Shown here: piece after piece, positions 1 to 8,961 of the stretch
How positions within the stretch are numbered: position 1 is the stretch's first letter
How the letters are laid out: every line of letters starts with the position of its first letter
Source of the DNA: Thiofilum sp.
Lineage (GTDB): Bacteria; Pseudomonadota; Gammaproteobacteria; Thiotrichales; Thiotrichaceae
Direction: 5' to 3'
DNA: 64,000 bases
Assembly (NCBI RefSeq): GCF_016711335.1
Contig: NZ_JADJTF010000001.1
Location: 62,001-126,000, forward strand
Notes under the pieces: model-generated
What the model was told of the DNA's origin: nothing
Database searches by the model: none
Seen by the model: only the letters and a program-made list of their open reading frames with translations
Program-made: the position numbers and the translations under genes

Positions 1-1
1 T

Positions 2-112
2 GCAACCGCTCAAGAAATGGGCAAAGTCATGAACTGGCTGAAACCCAAGGTACAAGGGCGTACCGATATGGGTAAACTTAGCGGCTTAATTAAAGCGCAA
101 CTCAGCGCCTAA
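2..112 (+). CDS. GatB/YqeY-like protein, C-terminal fragment (partial)
   Basis: The last 36 codons of a gene that begins before the window. The visible peptide contains ATAQEMGKVMNWLKPKVQGR and ends KLSGLIKAQLSA. This resembles the C-terminal helical tail of YqeY/GatB-domain proteins, which carry a similar 'MGKVM..L..K..GR.D...LS..VK..L' pattern. YqeY proteins are small and related to the tRNA-binding tail of GatB; their role is not well settled. In many gammaproteobacteria yqeY lies near rpsU and dnaG, which cannot be checked here. hemE follows after 41 bases on the same strand. The assignment rests only on this short tail. Confidence 0.75.
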   Translation, partial: ATAQEMGKVMNWLKPKVQGRTDMGKLSGLIKAQLSA

Positions 113-153
113 TTTTTTCTTGCTCTTAGTATTAGCTCAGCAGAGGTAATTAA

Positions 154-1221
154 ATGAAACCTATGAATGATCGTTTCTTGCGTGCTCTGCTGCGCCAACC
201 TGTCGATACCACGCCTTTGTGGATTATGCGCCAAGCAGGACGTTATTTACCCGAATATCGTGCTACTCGTGCGCGAGCGGGTAGTTTTATGGATTTATGC
301 AAAAATCCAGAGCTAGCCTGTGAGGTCACGCTCCAACCGCTAGAACGTTTTGATTTAGACGCGGCGATTCTATTCTCTGACATTCTCACCGTTCCCGACG
401 CTATGGGGTTGGGTTTATATTTTTCCGAAGGTGAAGGTCCACGCTTTGAGCGCCCCGTACAAACTGAAGCCGCGATTCAAGCCTTAAGTATTCCCGACCC
501 CGAATTAGAGCTAGGCTATGTGATGGATGCAGTACGCACCATTCGTAAAGCACTGAATAATCGCATCCCGCTGATTGGCTTTTCCGGTAGCCCTTGGACA
601 CTAGCGACTTATATGGTTGAAGGGGGTTCGAGTAAAGAGTATGGCAAAGTCAAAGGCTTACTCTATGACAATCCTAAAGCTATGCATTTATTGCTGGATA
701 AGTTAGCGGACAGTGTGACCAGTTATCTCAATGCCCAAATTGCAGCCGGTGCACAAGCGGCAATGATTTTTGATACTTGGGGTGGAACCTTAACACCGAG
801 CACTTATCAAGAGTTCTCCCTACGCTATATGGAAAAGATTGTTAAAAACCTCACTCGGACGGTTGATGGCGAAACGATACCTGTCATTTTATTCACCAAA
901 GGCGGTATGCAATGGCTGGAAACAATCGCGGCTACAGGCTGCGATGCCTTAGGTTTGGACTGGACGATTAATATTGGTGAAGCGCATCAACGGGTAGGCT
1001 CCAAAGTAGCCTTACAAGGCAATATGGACCCCTGTGTACTCTATGCCTCGCCTGAGACGATTCGCGCTCAAGTCAAGCAAATCATCAGTGACTTCCCTGC
1101 TCCGACAGGTCATGTATTTAATTTAGGTCATGGCATTCATCAGCATATTAATCCTGATCATGTCAAAGTACTGGTGGATGCCGTACATGAGTTTGGGCGT
1201 GTGGGAAAAACGCTTAACTAA
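154..1221 (+). CDS. hemE: Uroporphyrinogen decarboxylase
   Basis: Cytoplasmic enzyme of haem and sirohaem synthesis that removes four acetate carboxyls from uroporphyrinogen III to give coproporphyrinogen III. The 355-residue product is the usual family length. Near the N-terminus it has the signature PLWIMRQAGRYLPEYR, whose Arg residues bind the substrate, and then the conserved Asp of LFSDILTVPDAMG. The GFSGSPWTLATYM, LGLDW and GNMDP segments and the C-terminal FNLGHGI motif with its His are also present. An AGAGG ribosome site precedes the first ATG; a second Met three codons in is an alternative start. The gene appears monocistronic here. The identification is secure. Confidence 0.98.
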   Translation: MKPMNDRFLRALLRQPVDTTPLWIMRQAGRYLPEYRATRARAGSFMDLCKNPELACEVTLQPLERFDLDAAILFSDILTVPDAMGLGLYFSEGEGPRFERPVQTEAAIQALSIPDPELELGYVMDAVRTIRKALNNRIPLIGFSGSPWTLATYMVEGGSSKEYGKVKGLLYDNPKAMHLLLDKLADSVTSYLNAQIAAGAQAAMIFDTWGGTLTPSTYQEFSLRYMEKIVKNLTRTVDGETIPVILFTKGGMQWLETIAATGCDALGLDWTINIGEAHQRVGSKVALQGNMDPCVLYASPETIRAQVKQIISDFPAPTGHVFNLGHGIHQHINPDHVKVLVDAVHEFGRVGKTLN

Positions 1222-1279
1222 ATCATAGCCCCTACATCACCAACCTTTAGTATGACTAAGTACTTGAGCCAAAGTAAGC

Positions 1280-1355
1280 GCATGTCCTATGCAGCCACAT
1301 ATGTCCCTATAAGCTTCAAGGCAGCTTCTTTGCTGCTAAGACTGCTTCACAGTTG
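1280..1355. repeat. Dispersed intergenic hairpin repeat, copy A
   Basis: Downstream of hemE. This stretch resembles a second one at about 18067-18141: both begin GCATG(T/C)C and share CTTCAAGGC, then a small hairpin, then ACT(G/A)CTTCA. The hairpin arms differ but still pair in both copies (GCAGC/GCTGC here, GGCGG/CCGCC in the other). This suggests a structured dispersed element rather than a gene. Function unknown. Confidence 0.5.
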
Positions 1356-1426
1356 CTTTTAGCTAGATGCTTATTTCTATATCGCCGTTTGGGGCAGAAT
1401 TAGTGTATTACCCCTACAAACATACG

Positions 1427-1483
1427 ATTAGATAAAAGACAAGGTTGTTTCCACTCGAAATTAGATAAAAAACAAGGTTGTTT
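1427..1483. repeat. Tandem pair of 24-bp direct repeats
   Basis: Two 24-base units at 1427-1450 and 1460-1483 differ at one base and have nine bases between them. Each contains ATTAGATAAAA followed by ACAAGGTTGTTT. They lie just beyond the 3' end of truA. Read on the minus strand each unit has an AAACAA..TTGTTT inverted pair before a T-rich stretch, so they could act as weak terminators. The rest of the hemE-truA gap shows no gene. Confidence 0.55.
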
Positions 1484-1498
1484 TATCACCACTATCCA

Positions 1499-2281
1499 CT
1501 AAACCAACGTAGGTGCATTACTCGGCTCTGGTAATTGAAAGCGTTCTGGATAGTAAGCTTGCACAAAATACAGCCCTTGAGGAGGAGCTGTCATTCCTGC
1601 CTTAGTACGATCTTTTAAAGCTAATAACTCGGCTATCCATTCAATCGGTTTTTCACCCGTACCGACTTTTAATAATGACCCAACAATATTGCGCACCATA
1701 TGATGTAAAAAGGCATTAGCTTTAATATCCACATACAGCATTTCACCTGAGCGCCAAATGGTTAACTCTTGAATTTCACGCATGGCATGGCGGGCTTGAC
1801 ATCCAGCCGCACGAAAGCTAGAAAAATCATGCTCACCTAATAAGACTTGAGCCGCTTGATGCATGGCTTGATCATCGAGTGGGTAATACACCCACGCCGT
1901 TTTATTTTGGAATAAACCCGGACGCGCTAAACGATTTAAAATAATATACCGATAGCGTCTGGCAAACGCTGAAAAGCGAGCATGAAAATCTTCTTCAATA
2001 GGTACAACCCAACGCAGCGCAATATCGGCAGGCAATTTAGAATTAGTCCCAAATAACCAACCGCGCGGGTCACGCTTCGCCTCAGTATCAAAATGGATAA
2101 TCTGCCCTACCGCATGCACACCGCTATCGGTACGCCCAGAGCAAGTGACTTGGATGGGATGCGCGGCAATGCTAGACAGCGCTTGCTCCACATGCTCCTG
2201 TACGGAAGGTGCATGACCTAAAATCTGCCAACCACAATAATGGGTTCCCTCATACTCCACACAAGCCGCAAATCTCATCAC
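1499..2281 (-). CDS. truA: tRNA pseudouridine(38-40) synthase
   Basis: Isomerises uridines at positions 38-40 in the anticodon stem-loop of many tRNAs. The 260-residue protein has the TruA N-terminal pattern 'Y.G..Y.GWQ'. The catalytic Asp is in CSGRTDSGVHAVGQ near residue 51. ARRYRYIILNR and FLHHMVRNIVGSLLKVG, both typical of the family, follow. It starts with two Met codons, so the true start may be the second. It lies after fimV as in Pseudomonas, but a strong terminator hairpin separates the two genes, so truA may have its own promoter or rely on read-through. Confidence 0.97.
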   Translation of the reverse strand: MMRFAACVEYEGTHYCGWQILGHAPSVQEHVEQALSSIAAHPIQVTCSGRTDSGVHAVGQIIHFDTEAKRDPRGWLFGTNSKLPADIALRWVVPIEEDFHARFSAFARRYRYIILNRLARPGLFQNKTAWVYYPLDDQAMHQAAQVLLGEHDFSSFRAAGCQARHAMREIQELTIWRSGEMLYVDIKANAFLHHMVRNIVGSLLKVGTGEKPIEWIAELLALKDRTKAGMTAPPQGLYFVQAYYPERFQLPEPSNAPTLV

Positions 2282-2292
2282 TATATCCCAAA

Positions 2293-2322
2293 TAAAAAAG
2301 GCCAGCCAAACGGCTAGCCTTT
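2293..2322 (-). terminator. Rho-independent terminator after fimV
   Basis: On the minus strand AAGGCTAGCC and GGCTGGCCTT form a 10-bp stem with one G-U pair around a GTTT loop, followed by a T-rich run. It starts 23 bases past the fimV stop and ends just before truA. This is the clearest intrinsic terminator in the first 10 kb. Confidence 0.85.
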
Positions 2323-2344
2323 ATAACGAGGATTAGGACTAATC

Positions 2345-5300
2345 TCAACCCGCTTGATGCAGCAATTGTTGCGCCTCACGCCGTTGATCATCATTACCTT
2401 CAACCACTACTTCCTCTAAAGTACTACGCGCACCCTCAATATCCCCCATATCTAAGTAGGCACGGGCTAAATCAAGCTTAGTGCTGATATGAGCTTCATG
2501 CAGATCGATTTCTTCATCGGGTAAATCCAAGAAAGATAAAGCGTCATCAATATCACCCAACCACTCTTCTTCAGTCGCTGTTGTGGCATGCACTGGAGCC
2601 ACATTGGAGGCTGAATTGGCTGATTTAGTATAGAAGTTGTTTTCCGGTAAGATCTTATTGAGGTCGTTATCTTTAATATGCAGCTCTAAATCCGTGACCT
2701 TGGGTTTAGTACTACCTACTACATTAGCAACATTGGCAGTATTAGCGACTAAAGCGGCTTTATTAGCATCGGCTGCTGAATCGGCTAGGGTTAGATTATG
2801 CTCTTTGAGTAAATCATCCAGTGCTGAGTAATCCGCATCATCTAATTCGTCAAACTCATCTAATGCTTGATCCGCCGCTTGAGCAGCCTTACTGTTGCTA
2901 GCTGCATTCATTACTCCAGCCGCTAAAGCGCCAGCCCCTGCTACTGCTGCCGTGGCAGCCGCACCCACTTTACCACCTAATGTGTCTAAACCTTGTCCTG
3001 CTGCTGCCGCTGTCGCATTCAGTGCCGAACCTGCTTGACCAGCTACTTGCTGAGCTTTATTAGCCACGGTATCACCCGCTAAATCCAGCTCATCAAATAA
3101 ATTGACAATACCCTTCTCAGGTGTTTTAGGCTCCACCACTGGTAAAGGATCAGTATCAAAATCAAGACTATCCAGCTCATCTAGCATGCTGCTAGCGGTC
3201 GGACGAGGTGCATCGGTTTTAAGAGTAGAAGTTGGTAACTTAGGCTCATCAAAATCTAAATCAAAGTCAAAATCGTCTAACTCGTCAGTGATTTGATTAA
3301 TAGTGGGCGCACTGTAAGTCGTTTCTTTATCAGTTTTTGTTAGATTAATGCCTGCTAAATCATCTGTTTTAGTAGCATTATTAGCTGTTAAGTTAGAATT
3401 GGATAGGTTCGTTTGTCCTAAATCAGCTTTTAACTGGCTGGAAACTTGTGGCAGGTCTAGATCCGGTAAATCTAAATCATAGTCATCAAAATCATCATCA
3501 TCCGCTTTTAAGGCTGCATTCGCCACCGCGACTGCACCCACACTAGCCGCCGCTGCACCGGCAGTAGTGGCTACTCTATTAGCACCTAGTTCAGACGTTA
3601 CGGTTTGCGAGGTATTAGCGGCATACAGTGAATTATCGGGGCTGATTTTACGCCCCCACACGACAATATCGTCCCACAAACGCTGTTTATTCACACCGGA
3701 TTGCGCCATAAACTCTTGTGCTGTTTGATCAAACGCAGCACGGTTATTCGCAGCAAAATAATTCTCTAATAATTTATGACGATACTCTAAGCGCTGAGGA
3801 TGCTTTTCAATAGCTTTTTTCAGCTCACTTTCGGCTTGTTGATGCAGTCCGTAGGCAATATAAACATTAGACTCCATCAGCACATCGTCTTCTTCTGAAG
3901 GTGCTGCATGTTTGGTATCCAAGGTGGTATCAGTGACCTTAGTGCTACCAGCACCTACACCTACCGCCGCTCCACGCACGGGCACATCATGGCGTTGTTC
4001 AGCGTGCTTAATTTCATCTTCTAAATTAGCGAAAACATCAGCGCCATGCAGTTTTTCGCCTTTAGTAGGATCGGCAATATCATCTTCTAAATCGAAGATG
4101 GCATCATTATTCACTACTTTCTGTCTTCTACGTCCCAAGAAGCGCCAAAGCAAACCAAGCCCTAATAAACCCAGTAAAGAACCTGCACCAATTTGTAAGG
4201 CTAACGGTGAAGTTAGCATACTCAATAAGTCATTACCTTCTGCGGTTTCATCAGTAAACGCCGGTGTGGGTTTCACCTCATTAGGCTTAGGCGTATTGGG
4301 CTGTGTGACAGAGCCTTGATTGACCGGAGGCACTGTGCGGTTAATGGTATTATTTTGATTAGCCGCCATATTGCCTACGGTCTGCTGTAAGTTAGCCCCT
4401 TCAGCATTAGGTGTGACGGGTGGTAAAACAGTACCATTGGCAGTAGTCGCCCCTACATTAGGTAAAGTGCCATTATTGGGAAGGGTTGGAGTAGTTGCAT
4501 TAGGTGCAACACCCGCCTGCATCGAAGGCAGTTGAGTAGCCGTCGTGGTATTAGGTTGAGCCGGTATGGGATTAACAGCAGCCTCCGTACCATTAGCTAT
4601 AGGTGTTGAAGTAGTCGCATTAGGGTTAGCGTTATTACCTAGAGAATTTTGTAAATCAGCCATTTGGCTATTACCCATAGCCACTAGACGATTTTTCTTC
4701 TCCAACATTGACTCTAAATCAGATAAGCGTGAGCGTAACTCGGTGTTTTCACGTTGCCGCGCTGAAATCGATTCACGAGTCAAGGAAAGCTGTTTTTCTA
4801 ACTCTTGTAAGCGAGCCTGACCGGCGGCAGCGGTCGCATTATTACTGGGAGTCGCCTCTTGATTGCCTCCTAATACCTCTAAACGTGGTTTAGTATTAGG
4901 CTTATCTGGCTGTTGAGGTGTAGCTGGTTTAGTGGTTTGAGCGGCATTCGTAGCAGGAGTGCGAGTAGTATTGTTACCTTCTTGTGCCACCGTAGTAGCG
5001 GCCGCCCGACTACGAAACTCTTTCCAATCCGCATGCTGCTGGCGCACTTGTTGGCGAGCGGTAGTGGGGGCAACACTTTGTGCAGCCTCCATAGTAGGAG
5101 CACGTAATACTGCTCCGCGTTTCAAGCCATTAATATTATTACGAATAAAGGCATTAGGATTCGCACGATACAGTGCAATCATCATTTGATCAGTTGTTAG
5201 CTCTCTAGGACGAGCTTTTTCCGCAATACCATATAAGGTATCACCCGCACGGACTCGATAAGTACGGTTAGCTGCTGCACGTCTCGCGGGGCGTGCAGGC

Positions 5301-5944
5301 TGTTGTGCTTGTACGGGTTGGGGCTGGGCTTGAGCAACGGGCTGCGGCTGAGCTTCAACTGGGCGTGGCGCTACGCGCTCACGTTGTACGGGTTGCGGCT
5401 GGGCTGCTCTAGGTTGTTGTGGAGCAGTGGCAACACGCGTAGGTTGTTGTGCTTGGGCTTGCTGCGGTGCTGGACGCGCTACTCGACCACCTGCACTAGG
5501 CTCAGCACGTACTGTTGCTTCAGCAGTACTGGTATTGCCCGGCTGCATTAATACCGGAGGATCAAGCATCACGGTATATTCTTTTAATAACTGTCCCTGA
5601 GGCCAGCTTACTTCTACTAGAAAATTGACAAAGGGTTCATCAATGGGTACATCAGAGGACACTACAATAACGGGCTTACCGTTTCTAATAGTAGTTGAAA
5701 ACCTTAAGCTTTCTAGATAGGCAGGGCGGTCAATACCAACGCGATTAAACACACTAGGAGGTGCAAGACGAACCTGTAATTGTTGAGCTTCCTGAGCATT
5801 GGTTGAAAGCAGCTCAATTTGCGCTTTCAGCGGTTGGTTCAGGTTGGAGTTAGACTCAATATCGCCTAGACTCAGCGCATTGGACACCGCTGGATATACA
5901 CCTCCAGCGACGAACATGGCTAAACTTAGAGCCTGCTTATTCAC
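2345..5944 (-). CDS. fimV: FimV-like polar landmark / pilus assembly protein
   Basis: Large inner-membrane protein of the FimV/HubP type, which organises the cell pole and type IV pilus assembly. From N to C: a signal-like segment (ALSLAMFVAGGVYPAVSNA); the FimV N-terminal domain; a Pro/Gln-rich linker; a LysM peptidoglycan-binding domain beginning TYRVRAGDTLYGIAEK; a coiled coil with ELEKQL and SRLSDLESMLEKK; a transmembrane helix (LLGLLGLGLLWRFLG) followed by basic residues; an acidic region with TPR-like helices; and the short conserved C-terminal domain KLDLARAYLDMGDIEGARS. I place the start at the GTG at 5944, preceded by GGGGA at good spacing. An in-frame ATG 45 bases upstream lacks such a site. 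The product is 1,199 residues. Repetitive Asp-rich blocks recur in the second half. Confidence 0.93.
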   Translation of the reverse strand: MNKQALSLAMFVAGGVYPAVSNALSLGDIESNSNLNQPLKAQIELLSTNAQEAQQLQVRLAPPSVFNRVGIDRPAYLESLRFSTTIRNGKPVIVVSSDVPIDEPFVNFLVEVSWPQGQLLKEYTVMLDPPVLMQPGNTSTAEATVRAEPSAGGRVARPAPQQAQAQQPTRVATAPQQPRAAQPQPVQRERVAPRPVEAQPQPVAQAQPQPVQAQQPARPARRAAANRTYRVRAGDTLYGIAEKARPRELTTDQMMIALYRANPNAFIRNNINGLKRGAVLRAPTMEAAQSVAPTTARQQVRQQHADWKEFRSRAAATTVAQEGNNTTRTPATNAAQTTKPATPQQPDKPNTKPRLEVLGGNQEATPSNNATAAAGQARLQELEKQLSLTRESISARQRENTELRSRLSDLESMLEKKNRLVAMGNSQMADLQNSLGNNANPNATTSTPIANGTEAAVNPIPAQPNTTTATQLPSMQAGVAPNATTPTLPNNGTLPNVGATTANGTVLPPVTPNAEGANLQQTVGNMAANQNNTINRTVPPVNQGSVTQPNTPKPNEVKPTPAFTDETAEGNDLLSMLTSPLALQIGAGSLLGLLGLGLLWRFLGRRRQKVVNNDAIFDLEDDIADPTKGEKLHGADVFANLEDEIKHAEQRHDVPVRGAAVGVGAGSTKVTDTTLDTKHAAPSEEDDVLMESNVYIAYGLHQQAESELKKAIEKHPQRLEYRHKLLENYFAANNRAAFDQTAQEFMAQSGVNKQRLWDDIVVWGRKISPDNSLYAANTSQTVTSELGANRVATTAGAAAASVGAVAVANAALKADDDDFDDYDLDLPDLDLPQVSSQLKADLGQTNLSNSNLTANNATKTDDLAGINLTKTDKETTYSAPTINQITDELDDFDFDLDFDEPKLPTSTLKTDAPRPTASSMLDELDSLDFDTDPLPVVEPKTPEKGIVNLFDELDLAGDTVANKAQQVAGQAGSALNATAAAAGQGLDTLGGKVGAAATAAVAGAGALAAGVMNAASNSKAAQAADQALDEFDELDDADYSALDDLLKEHNLTLADSAADANKAALVANTANVANVVGSTKPKVTDLELHIKDNDLNKILPENNFYTKSANSASNVAPVHATTATEEEWLGDIDDALSFLDLPDEEIDLHEAHISTKLDLARAYLDMGDIEGARSTLEEVVVEGNDDQRREAQQLLHQAG

Positions 5945-6194
5945 TGCGATTCCCCTTTTATGTGTGCGACTGTTGCATCTCTGATCCATCCCCTGAATTT
6001 GACTTAGCCCTATTGTAATTATGGATGAATAGTGATCGTAATTATTATCAGTTTTTCAACTATATATGAGCACGTATTGACAAGCAATTGCCTACCTGAA
6101 GCCCTAACTAGCCAAAATAAGCGAGACTAATGACTAGATAAGCTTATTCTCACAGGAACCCATTAATTTGAGCTGAACTTTTTTTAGTAGCGCA

Positions 6195-7211
6195 TCAAGC
6201 ATTTTGTACTAATAACTCAGCTATTTGTATACCATTCAAAGCAGTCCCTCTACGCACTGTATCGGCAACCACCCATAAATCGAGTCCACACGGGTGAGAA
6301 TAATCCTCACGAATCCGCCCTATAAATACCGTATCTTCATTAGCTGCTTCAGTAACGGGCGTAGGATAACCCCCATCCTCAAGAGTGTCCATTACTGTAA
6401 TGCCAGCCGCTAATTGTAATACTTCATAAGCCTGCTCAGCGGTCACTTTACGCTCAGTCTCTATATGCAAAGCCAGTGCATCACCAAAAAATACCGGAAC
6501 CCTAACAAAAGTCGGATTCACACCCAAATTGGAATTTGCTAATAGGCTACGCATTTCTTGTATGAAACGGTTCTCATCCACTGTATAACCATTATCTTGT
6601 AGAGCATTAATTTGCGGCAATACATTGAAAGCAATTTGTTTGGGGTATAGTTTGGTGTCGATAGGTTTTGCATTGAGCAATTGTGCTGTTTGACCTGCCA
6701 ACTCATCAATACCTAACCTACCAGAGCCTGACACAGCCTGATAAGACGTAATATTGATTCTTTGTATTCTAGCTACATCATCTAGCGGTTTTAAAGCCAG
6801 CAAAGCCTGAACGGTAGTACCGAGCGGACTAACGATAATATTGTGGTTTTTATACTCACTAATACGGTCAGGATTTACCTCTGGAATCAGTAATGGCACA
6901 CCCTCTCTGCCATTAAAATAACCACTTAAATCAATAACAACACAACCAGCCTGCGCCGCTTCCTCGCCATATTGTGCGGTTAGTTGAGCATCAACACAAA
7001 AAGCAATCTCAGCTTCAGTAAAGTCAAAACCCGCTATATCTTGAATCTCTAAAGTACGACGACCAAACTCAACCTCATCATCTTCAAAAGCCACTGGAGC
7101 TAATGCATATAACTGACTAATGGGAAATTTACGCTCAGCTAACAACTCAATCAGTGTTTCGCCCACTAATGAGGTAGCTCCGATTACGGCTATGGTATAT
7201 TGTTTGGTCAT
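6195..7211 (-). CDS. Aspartate-semialdehyde dehydrogenase-like protein (Usg type), catalytic Cys missing
   Basis: The 338-residue product has the Asd fold. A Rossmann motif, VIGATSLVGETLIELL, opens the protein. Later segments match the dimerisation domain, such as YQAVSGSGRLGIDEL and FVRVPVFFGDALALHIE. In true Asd the active-site loop reads like 'NPNCSTIQ'; here it is IIVSPLGTTVQ, with Gly where the nucleophilic Cys should be. It is therefore probably not an active dehydrogenase but a relative of the Usg paralogue. In Pseudomonas aeruginosa a usg-like gene also lies between the leu/asd genes and fimV, which agrees. It begins 14 bases after leuB and is probably co-transcribed. A catalytic asd should exist elsewhere in the genome. 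Confidence 0.85.
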   Translation of the reverse strand: MTKQYTIAVIGATSLVGETLIELLAERKFPISQLYALAPVAFEDDEVEFGRRTLEIQDIAGFDFTEAEIAFCVDAQLTAQYGEEAAQAGCVVIDLSGYFNGREGVPLLIPEVNPDRISEYKNHNIIVSPLGTTVQALLALKPLDDVARIQRINITSYQAVSGSGRLGIDELAGQTAQLLNAKPIDTKLYPKQIAFNVLPQINALQDNGYTVDENRFIQEMRSLLANSNLGVNPTFVRVPVFFGDALALHIETERKVTAEQAYEVLQLAAGITVMDTLEDGGYPTPVTEAANEDTVFIGRIREDYSHPCGLDLWVVADTVRRGTALNGIQIAELLVQNA

Positions 7212-7225
7212 CGTTTCTTATTTCC

Positions 7226-8305
7226 TTACGCTTTCAAAGCCGCCACTACCGCATCACCCATTTGCGCAGTACCGACACGTTGGCAACCTTGGGTATAAAT
7301 ATCACCCGTGCGCACACCTTGTGCGAGTACTTGCTTCACCGCTGCCTCAATCCGCTCTGCTAAGGGTGCTGCATTTAAGCTATAACGTAACATCATGGCA
7401 ACCGACAAAATGGTGGCTAATGGATTAGCAATACCTTTGCCTGCAATATCAGGAGCAGAACCGTGAATAGGCTCATACATACCTACACTAGACTCATTCA
7501 ATGAAGCCGAGGGCAACATACCAATCGAACCAGTGAGCATAGCGGCTGCATCCGATAAAATATCACCGAAAATATTACCCGTGACCATGACATCAAACTG
7601 CTTGGGGGCGCGGACTAATTGCATGGCGGCATTATCCACATACATATGGCTTAATTCCACTTCTGGATAATCTTTACCCATTTCAGTCACAATCTCACGC
7701 CATAATTCAGTGGCTTCTAGCACATTGGCTTTATCCACTGAGCATAGCTTTTTATTGCGCTTCATGGCAGTTTCAAAGCCCGTTTTAGCAATCCGCTTAA
7801 TTTCAGACTCGGTATACACCATCGTATTAAAACCGCGACGTTCACCATTGGCTAAAGTCTCGATACCACGCGGTTGACCAAAGTAAATATCCCCTGTCAA
7901 TTCACGCACAATCATAATATCGAGATTAGCCACCAGTTCAGGCTTTAAAGACGAAGCACTGGCTAACTCTTCATATAAAATCGCTGGACGTAGATTGGCA
8001 TAGAGTCCTAAATCCGAACGAATTGCTAATAGACCGCGCTCAGGACGCAAAGGACGATCTAATTTATCATACTGAGGACCACCCACCGCTCCTAATAGGA
8101 TAGCATCGGCTTTTTTAGCTAAGGCTTGAGTAGAGGCTGGATAAGGTTTGCCTTCCGCATCATAAGCAGCACCACCAATATGAGCATGCTCTAATTCAAA
8201 ATCGAGGCTACCTTCGTTTTTAAAGACATTTAGTACTTTTAATGCCTCAGCCACAATTTCAGGACCAATACCATCACCGGGTAATACTAAAATTTTATTT
8301 GTCAT
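7226..8305 (-). CDS. leuB: 3-isopropylmalate dehydrogenase
   Basis: NAD-dependent oxidative decarboxylation of 3-isopropylmalate in leucine biosynthesis. The 359-residue protein opens with ILVLPGDGIGPEIVAEALKVL. It has the Arg-rich substrate patch (RPLRPERGLLAIRSDLGLYANLRP), the YFGQPRG loop, the catalytic Lys in SVDKANVLEAT, and the metal-binding Asp segment GDILSDAAAMLTGSIGMLPSASL. The NAD-binding loop GSAPDIAGKGIANP follows. It starts 17 bases after leuD in the leuC-leuD-leuB operon. Confidence 0.98.
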   Translation of the reverse strand: MTNKILVLPGDGIGPEIVAEALKVLNVFKNEGSLDFELEHAHIGGAAYDAEGKPYPASTQALAKKADAILLGAVGGPQYDKLDRPLRPERGLLAIRSDLGLYANLRPAILYEELASASSLKPELVANLDIMIVRELTGDIYFGQPRGIETLANGERRGFNTMVYTESEIKRIAKTGFETAMKRNKKLCSVDKANVLEATELWREIVTEMGKDYPEVELSHMYVDNAAMQLVRAPKQFDVMVTGNIFGDILSDAAAMLTGSIGMLPSASLNESSVGMYEPIHGSAPDIAGKGIANPLATILSVAMMLRYSLNAAPLAERIEAAVKQVLAQGVRTGDIYTQGCQRVGTAQMGDAVVAALKA

Positions 8306-8322
8306 TACACATTACTCTCAAA

Positions 8323-8961
8323 TCAATTAAACAACCAAGGCGCTGCTACTTTGCGTTTTGCCTCGTAAGCCTTAATTTCATCCGCATGCTGCAAGGTCAG
8401 ACCAATATCATCTAAGCCATTGAGTAAACAATACTTGCGAAACTCATCAATAGTGAAAGTAAAAGCTTGACCGCTGGGTGTAGTCACGGTTTGCTGAGCT
8501 AAATCAATTATTAATTGATAACCTGCTTGTGCAGCCGTCTCTTTGAATAATTGATCAACGACTTCGGTGGGTAATACAATCGGTAGTAGCCCATTTTTGA
8601 AGCTATTATTAAAGAAAATATCGGCAAAACTAGGCGCAATCACTGAGCGAATACCATAATTTTCCAATGCCCACACCGCATGCTCACGCGACGAACCACA
8701 ACCAAAGTTTTCCCGTGCAATGAGCACTGAACCGCCTTGATACTGCGGAAAGTTCAATACGAAATCAGGGTTAATGCGCCGTTTAGTGTGATCCATTCCC
8801 GGCTCACCGACATCTAAATAGCGCCAATCATCAAATAGATTAGGACCAAAACCCGTGCGTAAAATCGATTTTAAATATTGCTTGGGAATAATCGCATCGG
8901 TATCTACATTCGCACGATCCAGTGGAATCACTTTGCCAGTATGTACGGTAAATTTTTCCAT
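8323..8961 (-). CDS. leuD: 3-isopropylmalate dehydratase small subunit
   Basis: Small subunit that pairs with LeuC to isomerise 2- to 3-isopropylmalate. The 212-residue protein contains DRANVDTDAIIPKQYLK near the N-terminus. The swivel-domain substrate loop, ENFGCGSSREHAVWAL, matches the family motif. It overlaps the leuC stop by one base, which suggests translational coupling and a 1:1 subunit ratio. Confidence 0.98.
   Translation of the reverse strand: MEKFTVHTGKVIPLDRANVDTDAIIPKQYLKSILRTGFGPNLFDDWRYLDVGEPGMDHTKRRINPDFVLNFPQYQGGSVLIARENFGCGSSREHAVWALENYGIRSVIAPSFADIFFNNSFKNGLLPIVLPTEVVDQLFKETAAQAGYQLIIDLAQQTVTTPSGQAFTFTIDEFRKYCLLNGLDDIGLTLQHADEIKAYEAKRKVAAPWLFN

Noticed and set aside
1222..1498. 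Possible tRNA or small RNA gene between hemE and truA
   Set aside because: Checked by eye for cloverleaf features such as GGTTCGAATCC-type T arms; none was found. Only repeats are present.
3912..4319. A 135-codon open frame on the plus strand within fimV, and similar frames at 2637, 3102, 4566 and 5303
   Set aside because: They lie opposite the low-complexity part of fimV, have biased Ser/Leu composition and no ribosome sites or family similarity. They are shadows of the fimV codons.
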